Source: an uncultured Bacteroidota bacterium
GTDB taxonomy: Bacteria; Bacteroidota; Bacteroidia; Chitinophagales; Chitinophagaceae
Direction: 5' to 3'
Assembly: GCA_903851465.1 (NCBI GenBank)
Contig: CAINOI010000033.1
Location: forward strand, 62,001 to 126,000
Length of the DNA: 64,000 nt
Shown here piece after piece: positions 57,420 to 64,000 of this stretch. The notes under the pieces are model-generated. The model searched no databases, had not been told where the DNA came from, and saw only the letters and a list, made by a program, of their open reading frames with translations. Every line of letters starts with the position of its first letter. Positions within the stretch are counted from its first letter, which is position 1. The translations under genes were made by a program, and so were the position numbers.

Positions 57420-58136
57420 ATGACTCATATCAAGTTGTATATATATAGACTTATATCAATTAGTAACACTAGGTTCATGTTCAGTTCCATGCTCCTTTTA
57501 AGCTTTCTTATGTTGTCTTGTACAACAAACAATCAACCATTGGAAGCAATTACCACCGCCAACGAAACACTGCCTTTTTTTAACACACCCGATTGGACGC
57601 CAGAGTGGATTGAAAAAAAGGACAGTCAATACCAACAAATACATCAAATCCCAGCATTTATTTTTAAAGACCAGGAAGGGGAAATGATTTCAAATAAAAC
57701 GGTGAATGGGAAAATATATATTGCTAATTTTTTCTTTACAACCTGTCGTGGTATATGTCCCAAAATGACGAGTAATATGTACTTATTGCAGGAAGCGTTT
57801 AACTTAGATTCTACTATTTTATTTTTATCACATAGCGTAACGCCAGATTCCGATTCCGTTGCTATTTTAAAAAAATATGCGATCGAAAATAAGGTAAACA
57901 GTAAACAATGGCATTTATTGACTGGGTCTAAAAATGATATATATGACTTAGCTAAGAAGCAATATTTTGCTGGAGATACTATTGGGTACTATCAAACGGG
58001 GAATGAATTTTTACACACCGAAAACTTCATTTTAATAGATAAAAAGCAGCGCATTCGAGGTGTGTACAATGGTACATTATTAGTTGAAATAGAAAGAATA
58101 AAGGAAGATATCGCCATCTTAAAAAAAGAACAGTAA
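57420..58136 (+). CDS. SCO1/SenC family copper-chaperone-type lipoprotein
   Basis: IANFFFTTCRGICPKMTSNMYLLQ (CxxxC) and FLHTENFILIDKKQRIRGVY (conserved His). Confidence 0.93.
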   Translation: MTHIKLYIYRLISISNTRFMFSSMLLLSFLMLSCTTNNQPLEAITTANETLPFFNTPDWTPEWIEKKDSQYQQIHQIPAFIFKDQEGEMISNKTVNGKIYIANFFFTTCRGICPKMTSNMYLLQEAFNLDSTILFLSHSVTPDSDSVAILKKYAIENKVNSKQWHLLTGSKNDIYDLAKKQYFAGDTIGYYQTGNEFLHTENFILIDKKQRIRGVYNGTLLVEIERIKEDIAILKKEQ

Positions 58137-58150
58137 GTAATCTAATAAAA

Positions 58151-58182
58151 AAGGGTCTATACATTTGACTGCATAAACCCTT
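58151..58182 (-). terminator. terminator hairpin with GUCAAA hexaloop, copy 3 (downstream of slipin gene)
   Basis: Minus RNA AAGGGUUUAUGCA-GUCAAA-UGUAUAGACCCUU followed by TTTT; fully paired with G-U wobbles. Confidence 0.8.
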
Positions 58183-58209
58183 GATGATATTACCTTCTAG
58201 TTGTAAATT

Positions 58210-59133
58210 TTATTTACTGTTCTCTTTCTTTGTAATCAATCCCATCATTTGTTTCATAGTCTTATCCATCCCATCAGGGCTACCGTCTAAAAATATGACA
58301 TTGCCTTTTCCATATTCTGCAAAATTCTTGATGGCTTCGGTCCACATGCTGAATAAAATTACATTGGTATCTAAATTCGCTTGCTTCATCTCTTCAGCCG
58401 CTTCTGTCATACCCTTAGCTACCTCTTGTCTGAATAGTGCAACACCTTGACCTCTTAATTGAGCCGCTTCTTTCTCGGCTTGTGCAGATATTTTAATTGA
58501 ATTACCTTCTGCTTCTGCAGCTTTCGTTTTTGTAATTAATAAAGCTTGTCCTTCGTTTTCGGCAGCCGCTTTTAAGTTATTACTAGCAACCACCTTACTC
58601 ATACTTTCCATTACCACTTGGTCAAAAGTGATGTCATTAATTTGAAGGTCTTGTAAATGGTATCCCCATTCTTCTAAACTATTATCAATTTGTTCTTTTA
58701 CAAAGTCAACAATCTCCCTGCGAGCAGTTAAGACCTCTGCTTGACGCTTTGTTGCCACATAGGCTCTAATGCTTCCTTCTACGGTTCTAACAAGGGCCTG
58801 CATCAAATCCTTATTACTAATAAATTTAAAAGCAACTTTTTTGATTGTTTCTTCCTCGGCATTTTGAACAGAGTACAATAGCATACTTTTAAAGTATACA
58901 TTCGCTTGGTCAATCGTTACCGCCTGAAACTCAAGCTCAATACTTTGGTTTTGAATGCTCACTCTTCTAAATATAGTCTCCACTAAAGGGATTTTAAATC
59001 TTAAACCTGGGAGCATAATTCTTTGGTACTTGCCAAACATGGTGATGATGGCGATGGTCCCTTGATTCACCACCACAAAGCTAAAAAATAGCACCGATAA
59101 GACACAAATAGAGATAACTAAAAATTCGAGCAT
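58210..59133 (-). CDS. SPFH domain/band 7 (slipin/stomatin-like) protein
   Basis: GTIAIITMFGKYQRIMLPGLRFKIPLVETIFRRVSIQNQSIELEFQAVTIDQANVYFKSMLLY; long AEKEAAQLRGQG helix. Confidence 0.93.
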   Translation of the reverse strand: MLEFLVISICVLSVLFFSFVVVNQGTIAIITMFGKYQRIMLPGLRFKIPLVETIFRRVSIQNQSIELEFQAVTIDQANVYFKSMLLYSVQNAEEETIKKVAFKFISNKDLMQALVRTVEGSIRAYVATKRQAEVLTARREIVDFVKEQIDNSLEEWGYHLQDLQINDITFDQVVMESMSKVVASNNLKAAAENEGQALLITKTKAAEAEGNSIKISAQAEKEAAQLRGQGVALFRQEVAKGMTEAAEEMKQANLDTNVILFSMWTEAIKNFAEYGKGNVIFLDGSPDGMDKTMKQMMGLITKKENSK

Positions 59134-59259
59134 AAAATATAGTTTAACGATTTAAATTATAATAGCATTTGCAAATACATATTAGCTATAAATATTGAAT
59201 AAACCAAAGCTACCGGTAATTTATTAAAAATTTAATTGAATATATCCAAAAGATAAAGC

Positions 59260-59285
59260 GGCCTATGAATTTGACTTCATAGACC
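59260..59285 (-). terminator. hairpin with GUCAAA hexaloop, copy 1 (downstream of 59336-60844)
   Basis: Minus RNA AAGUGGUCUAUGAA-GUCAAA-UUCAUAGGCCGCUU (extended stem); 26-bp core identical to copy 2. Confidence 0.7.
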
Positions 59286-59335
59286 ACTTCTAAAAATTTG
59301 TACTGTTAGTTATAATAAACCCCTCAAACCCTTTA

Positions 59336-60844
59336 TTATAATTTTGTAGTCTTATAGATTTTTACCAAACCATCATTTTCGCTACTAATTACAATTAAGC
59401 TTTGATTGATTGGACTTTTTGATGCAGGAATAAATAGAACACCTTCTGGCGCATCTCCAGTTTTATACATTTTTACAAATACAGGAGCTGTTGGAATAGT
59501 AATATCATAAATGGCAAACGCATCTGCTCTTTCCATTCCAACAACAGCGATTGTTTTATTGCCTACTCTTCCAATAGTAACAGACTCGGGTTCTACTCCT
59601 TTATCATCACTTCTTGCATCGTCATAAATAGTTAAATCAGTTGCTTTTTTATCTAATTCATTTTTACTATCAAAAATTTGCGTTCCAGTATTCGCATCCC
59701 ATACACTAAATGATCTTGCGCCTAATGAATATAATGCATCAAAATCACCATCACCATCGGTATCACCTAAAGTAGTGGTGACATTTAATCTACCTATTGC
59801 TGCATCTGTTTTTAGGGTTGTCGCAGTTGGAAAATTTACCGCATCTAATGATACAGCACTTACTCTTTTCATTTCTGTAAATGCAGTGTATTCTCTTGAA
59901 TCCCCTTCGTTTGCTGTAAATAAATAGGGGTTACCATTGTAATTATAATAGGCAATGGCATCTGGCATATATATGCCAAATACTTTATTATAAGTTGAAA
60001 AAGCAATTTTGCTATCCTTATCGCTAGCATCAATGGCATTTATTTCTAAAGAGTAGTCTTTAAAGCCTAATGGATTTATTTTTTTAACCGTTCCAGTAAT
60101 AATATCAATTTCGGCTATGGCATTATTTTCCTGTAAAGTTACATAGGCTGTTTTACTGTCATCTGATACTGTAATGTATTCAGGTTCGATATCTTTGTTG
60201 AAGTTTTTACCAGGACCAAATATTCTAAATCCTTTAGCACTTAAAGCAGCTAGTTGACCTTCAAATGCAGAGAAGTTGATTGTTTTTACTGAATAATCAG
60301 ACACTTTAATGATAGACACTGATCCTTCAGGATCGTTTAAATAATCATTACTTGGTTCACCTTCATTTGCAGACAGAATGTATTTACCATCATTGCTAAA
60401 TGTAACCATATCAGGTAAAGCGCCTACATCAACAGATTTAATTTCGGCGTAGGTGGATGTATTAAAAATGACAACCTTACCTAAGGCTTGTTTATTGGTA
60501 GACTCAATTGCCGCAGCTAATTTACCATCATATACAGCAACGCTGTTTACATATCCACCATAAGGCAACATGCTAATTGACTTAATTACTTTGATATTTG
60601 CTGGGTCACTAATATCAATCACATCAATTTTATTTTCAGCGCTATTATTCACTGCGAATAACCTGTCTGTAGTAGGATCAAATGCCGTAATTTCTGCAGC
60701 ACCAAGGCCACCTAGGTTAATAGATGCAATTTCTTGATAGGCACTAAGGTCCTCATTTTGAGTATTTTCGAGAGGGACAATCGTTTCTTCTTTTCTGCAA
60801 GAAAATAATGTGAACGTAATAAGTACTAAATATAGGTGTTTCAT
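59336..60844 (-). CDS. choice-of-anchor I family / LVIVD-type beta-propeller lipoprotein
   Basis: Lipobox TLFSCRK; repeated beta-propeller motifs, SNDGKYILSANEGEPSNDYLNDPEGSVSII, LFTANEGDSREYTAFTEMKR, GDTDGDGDFDALYSLGARSFSVWDANTG. Confidence 0.93.
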   Translation of the reverse strand: MKHLYLVLITFTLFSCRKEETIVPLENTQNEDLSAYQEIASINLGGLGAAEITAFDPTTDRLFAVNNSAENKIDVIDISDPANIKVIKSISMLPYGGYVNSVAVYDGKLAAAIESTNKQALGKVVIFNTSTYAEIKSVDVGALPDMVTFSNDGKYILSANEGEPSNDYLNDPEGSVSIIKVSDYSVKTINFSAFEGQLAALSAKGFRIFGPGKNFNKDIEPEYITVSDDSKTAYVTLQENNAIAEIDIITGTVKKINPLGFKDYSLEINAIDASDKDSKIAFSTYNKVFGIYMPDAIAYYNYNGNPYLFTANEGDSREYTAFTEMKRVSAVSLDAVNFPTATTLKTDAAIGRLNVTTTLGDTDGDGDFDALYSLGARSFSVWDANTGTQIFDSKNELDKKATDLTIYDDARSDDKGVEPESVTIGRVGNKTIAVVGMERADAFAIYDITIPTAPVFVKMYKTGDAPEGVLFIPASKSPINQSLIVISSENDGLVKIYKTTKL

Positions 60845-60989
60845 AAAATGATTTAAATAGAAAATTATAATCCTTATGTTATCTAAATATTACCTTATCA
60901 TTAAATTAAGTTTAACAATTTTAGTTATATTTTTTTAAAAAGTACAAATAGTTGTTTATCAATAATATAAGATTTCTTTAAATTAAAAA

Positions 60990-61015
60990 GGCCTATGAAT
61001 TTGACTTCATAGACC
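60990..61015 (-). terminator. terminator hairpin with GUCAAA hexaloop, copy 2 (downstream of 61042-61572)
   Basis: Minus RNA GGUCUAUGAA-GUCAAA-UUCAUAGGCC-UUUUU. Confidence 0.85.
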
Positions 61016-61041
61016 AGTTAGTTGTTGAACCGCATGATGTA

Positions 61042-61572
61042 TTAAAATTTCCAGCCTTCTCTTTTTTTAAGATTTTCGATATGAGCAATATGATGCTTAC
61101 CATGCCATGTGTACACTGCAAAAAAGTCCCATAAGCTTATTTCAATGTTGTGTGTAGGGTGAAAGAATTTTCTTTGCCATTGTGCAGCGGTTAAACTAGC
61201 TAAAAGCGCAGTCCATCTTTGGTGTAGCGTATCTAAGAGGTTAATAGATACATGAATTGGAGTCTCTACTACATCTGCAGTAAAAGACCAATCATGTTCA
61301 CTGTAATCTTTAATGGTAGGCAAATCCTCTGTCAATGCTAATTTAAATACTACAAATGCATTCATATGGCTATCCGCTAGATGATGGACTACCTGAAGCA
61401 CAGACCAGCCGCCTTCTCTGTATGGGGTGTCTAATTGTGCGCTATTCAAATCTTTTGTAACCAATGCTAAATCATTAGATAAACTTTTCATCTCATTCAG
61501 CCATTCATTTTTAATGCTATCGCTAAAAGGTTTGAACTCAAAATTACCGATGGGATAACGTAAGTCTTCCAT
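61042..61572 (-). CDS. YfiT-type putative bacillithiol transferase (DinB fold)
   Basis: LRYPIGNFEFKP, YREGGWSVLQVVHHLADSHMNAFVVFKLALTED, YTWHGKHHIAHIENLKKREGW. Confidence 0.92.
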   Translation of the reverse strand: MEDLRYPIGNFEFKPFSDSIKNEWLNEMKSLSNDLALVTKDLNSAQLDTPYREGGWSVLQVVHHLADSHMNAFVVFKLALTEDLPTIKDYSEHDWSFTADVVETPIHVSINLLDTLHQRWTALLASLTAAQWQRKFFHPTHNIEISLWDFFAVYTWHGKHHIAHIENLKKREGWKF

Positions 61573-61618
61573 AATTTTTTATTTTGATTATAATTTTGAA
61601 AAGATAAGATGTAAAAAA

Positions 61619-62083
61619 TTATTTTGTGGCCAATGGAAGATCTGTAGTTCCTATATCTCTGTGTAGTTTCCATTTGCCGTCCTCTTTTTTCCAAAGTACG
61701 AGATACTTGCCTTTATCCAATTGAACGCCTTCTTTTGATTTTATTTCAAAAATACCTTCTTCTGTAATTACCTCATTGTTACCCCATACTTCTAAAGTTG
61801 TTAAAGTAATAACGCCTCCAACGGCATTAATAAATCCGCCCCAAAATGAAGTTAGATTGCTCGTACCGTCAACAGAAGGCATATTAGCAGGCATGAATTT
61901 ACCATCCTTAGTATAAGCATTAGCGGCTCCTACAGAATCACCTTTGGTAATTAAATCGGTTAAATTGACATTAGCGGCCTCAATTTCCATTTTTGCATTT
62001 GCTAAATCGAATGCTGGTTTTGTTTCTGATTTACATGCGAATAAACTAGATGCAATCATTGCTGAGAAAAGTAATTTTTTCAT
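61619..62083 (-). CDS. NTF2-like (DUF4440-type) lipoprotein
   Basis: Lipobox SLFACKS; DSVGAANAYTKDGKFMPANMPSVDGTSNLTSFWGGF ... KGKYLVLWKKEDGKWKLHRDIGTT. Confidence 0.85.
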   Translation of the reverse strand: MKKLLFSAMIASSLFACKSETKPAFDLANAKMEIEAANVNLTDLITKGDSVGAANAYTKDGKFMPANMPSVDGTSNLTSFWGGFINAVGGVITLTTLEVWGNNEVITEEGIFEIKSKEGVQLDKGKYLVLWKKEDGKWKLHRDIGTTDLPLATK

Positions 62084-62152
62084 AGGTATATTATTTTGAG
62101 TATGTAAGAAACTCTTTTTAATAGCCTAAACTATATATTTGTTTAATTTATT

Positions 62153-62177
62153 TGTTCCTTTTTGCGTTTTTGGAACA
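62153..62177. promoter_or_regulatory. operator-like palindrome site S4: TGTTCC-tttttgcgttttt-GGAACA
   Basis: Exact TGTTCC-N13-GGAACA in divergent intergenic region; 72 nt upstream of ATG 62250. Confidence 0.75.
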
Positions 62178-62249
62178 ATATTCCCTGTTTTTAGTGCCTA
62201 TTTTTAATGGCTCCGCAATAAATTCACAGTTCAAATTAAAACCCAAACT

Positions 62250-62768
62250 ATGAAAAAAGTATTTTTAGGATTACTTGTTGCAGGATCTTTTGCTGCATGT
62301 ACAAGTACTGACACAAAGACAACTGAAACTGTTGAAGTTGCAGCAACAAATGTTGAACATCTTTACAAGCCAACTTATACCGACAACTTTAAGATGGGCG
62401 ATCAAAAGAATGTACTATTAGCTGAACAATTTCATAAAGTATTGTTTGAGAAAGATTTTAAAGCTGCAGGAGATATGATGTCAGATACTGCAACTATGAA
62501 TGCAGAAGATGGATCAGTATTAAAAGGCAAGGATTCAATCATGGCATATATGGAGAAAAATTTTGCTGGTATCACCTTCAAAGACTTCCAAATTGTTGCA
62601 ATTTACCCTGTAGTTGGAGAAAACGGACATCAGTGGGTAGATATCTGGGACGAAGCTGAGCTAGTATTTCCTGACGGTAAATCACAAAAATTCCAATGGA
62701 TGGACGCGTTTAGATTCGAAAACGGCAAAATCGTACACTTTGTAGGATTTGGTAAGGCTGTTAAATAA
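62250..62768 (+). CDS. NTF2-like lipoprotein
   Basis: Lipobox SFAACTS; FHKVLFEKDFKAAGDMMSDTATMNAEDGSVLKGKDSIMAYM ... FQWMDAFRFENGKIVHFVGFGK. Confidence 0.85.
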   Translation: MKKVFLGLLVAGSFAACTSTDTKTTETVEVAATNVEHLYKPTYTDNFKMGDQKNVLLAEQFHKVLFEKDFKAAGDMMSDTATMNAEDGSVLKGKDSIMAYMEKNFAGITFKDFQIVAIYPVVGENGHQWVDIWDEAELVFPDGKSQKFQWMDAFRFENGKIVHFVGFGKAVK

Positions 62769-62806
62769 TACTGTCTTTAAGTAGCGTTTAAGTTTAGAAA
62801 AATACG

Positions 62807-62836
62807 AAAAAGGCCCCTAGCGATAGGGGCCTTTTT
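62807..62836. terminator. intrinsic terminator AAAAAGGCCCCTA-GCGA-TAGGGGCCTTTTT
   Basis: 13-bp perfect stem with A/T flanks. Confidence 0.93.
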
Positions 62837-62892
62837 ATGTCAAATATTAAATCATTGCTTAATTGCAAGCTGTTGGCTAATATCAAGAATAG

Positions 62893-63231
62893 CTATTGCT
62901 TTATTAACTCAAAATAAGTCACAAGAAACCTATCCTTCACAACAGACCCTTGCACTTTTGCTTTTTTAATGGCATTGCAAAAACCTTCTTTATCATGTGC
63001 GTCTCCATGATTGTCTATACCAGTTCCATCCACAAAGTAGTTCTTGCCTTTAAACTTAATCGCTAAATGGCAACCCTTTCCTTCCATGTTAAACATACAA
63101 GTACCACAGGTAGCATCTACCTCATACACTGGACTTTTAGGATTAAAGACTAATTTTTTATTGGTCTTTTCTTGTGCATTTGCTGCAGTAAATAAGAACA
63201 ATGACATTAAACAGCATAACACGCTTTTCAT
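62893..63231 (-). CDS. small secreted DUF6370-like Cys-containing protein
   Basis: Signal peptide; VDATCGTCMFNMEGKGCHLAIKFKGKNYFVDGTGIDNHGDAHDKEGFCNAIKKAKVQG. Confidence 0.75.
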   Translation of the reverse strand: MKSVLCCLMSLFLFTAANAQEKTNKKLVFNPKSPVYEVDATCGTCMFNMEGKGCHLAIKFKGKNYFVDGTGIDNHGDAHDKEGFCNAIKKAKVQGSVVKDRFLVTYFELIKQ

Positions 63232-63286
63232 AAGTGCTTATTTTAAAATACAATCTAAGTTACAATTTATGCAATACAAAAAGGAC

Positions 63287-63325
63287 TAAATTTGTCTTTT
63301 AAAAGTTACGCTTTTAAAAGTAACC
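63287..63325 (+). promoter_or_regulatory. TAAATTTG (-7-like) followed by a tandem 15-bp repeat CTTTTAAAAGTTACG/CTTTTAAAAGTAACC
   Basis: Read directly: -7-like element 63287-63294; repeats 63296-63310 and 63311-63325 (13/15 identical), 3 nt before ATG 63329. Confidence 0.55.
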
Positions 63326-63328
63326 TCT

Positions 63329-64000
63329 ATGAAACCAATAGTATTTATCGCATTCCTGCTTATTCATTTGAATTCATTTTCTCAGGAACTATTTGTGTTT
63401 ACAGAACCTGCAAGTAATATGCCAGCAAAGTCACTGGGCTTCAGAGATATGAATGCGTTTATGTTTGAGAAGGATGGCAAGCTGAATTACCATAATATGC
63501 CTGAACTAATGTGGGGGATTAATAAAAAGTGGATGGTACATGCGCAGGGGTTTATTAGTAACCGACAAGATGGGGGCTTTGAAACCGAAGGGGGTAGCGT
63601 TTATGCCAAGTATCGTTTTTTTAGTAAGGACGCTCTGAAAAAGCATTTTAGAATGGCCTTGTACGGAAGGTATAGTTTCAATAAGGCAGATATACACCAG
63701 CAGGAAATTGAAACAATGGGACATAATACAGGGTACGAGGCTGGATTCATTGCCACCCAATTATTACACAAGGTGGCTATCAGTAGTTCGATTAGTTATG
63801 AAAGGGCCTTAGACAACAAACCAAATTATACATTCCCTATTACAGAAAGCAATAGTGCAATGAATTATACTTTGTCTGCTGGTAAATTAATGTTACCTAA
63901 AGTGTATACTAGCTATAAGCAAGTGAATGTGAATTTGATGCTTGAATTACTTGGACAACGACTGAACGATAATCAAAAATCATATTTAGATATTGCCCCT
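63329..64000 (+). CDS. secreted/outer-membrane hypothetical protein, 3'-truncated by window edge (not in supplied ORF track)
   Basis: Open frame from ATG 63329 (MKPIVFIAFLLIHLNSFSQELFVFTEPASNMPAKSLGFRDMNAFMFEKDGKLNYHNMPELMWGINKKWMVHAQGF...) with signal peptide, no stop before 64000. Confidence 0.8.
   Translation, partial: MKPIVFIAFLLIHLNSFSQELFVFTEPASNMPAKSLGFRDMNAFMFEKDGKLNYHNMPELMWGINKKWMVHAQGFISNRQDGGFETEGGSVYAKYRFFSKDALKKHFRMALYGRYSFNKADIHQQEIETMGHNTGYEAGFIATQLLHKVAISSSISYERALDNKPNYTFPITESNSAMNYTLSAGKLMLPKVYTSYKQVNVNLMLELLGQRLNDNQKSYLDIAP

Noticed and set aside
1-64000. tRNA/rRNA, CRISPR arrays, transposases, phage genes or defence systems
   Set aside because: None recognised by reading both strands; no regular direct-repeat/spacer structure and no recombinase motifs in the ORF translations.

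Overview
This 64 kb window is chromosomal DNA from an AT-rich Bacteroidota genome, probably Chitinophagaceae-like judging by gene content (TonB/HmuY, GLPGLI, T9SS type-B sorting, PorP/SprF, YfiT-type bacillithiol transferase). It is densely coding. I saw no rRNA, tRNA, CRISPR array, transposase or phage module. Most genes have recognisable family assignments: M28/S41/M24 peptidases, a penicillin-acylase relative, TonB receptors, a Pit/DUF47 phosphate pair, PckA, a heme TBDR/HmuY pair, an SGLT-like symporter, a threonine-degradation pair, a GAPN-like dehydrogenase, a b561/YceI pair and a YHYH-MORN-SCO operon. The most interesting structure is non-coding. A palindrome GTTCC-N13-GGAAC occurs four times (37869, 39755, 40739, 62153), always intergenic and always with exactly 13 nt between the arms. 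Three copies lie 72, 74 and 72 nt upstream of the start codons of secreted NTF2/SnoaL-fold genes. The fourth lies upstream of a membrane-anchored AraC-type regulator. This looks like an undescribed local regulon of extracytoplasmic NTF2-like proteins. A second non-coding pattern is a family of three terminator hairpins sharing a GUCAAA hexaloop, with G-U wobbles that pair only in minus-strand RNA. They follow three consecutive minus-strand transcription units (58.1-61.0 kb). Other observations are terminators embedded in opposing coding sequences, a 61-nt convergent gene overlap, several operator-like palindromes, a membrane-tethered Kelch-sensor/wHTH-like protein, and a partial CDS at the right edge missing from the ORF track.
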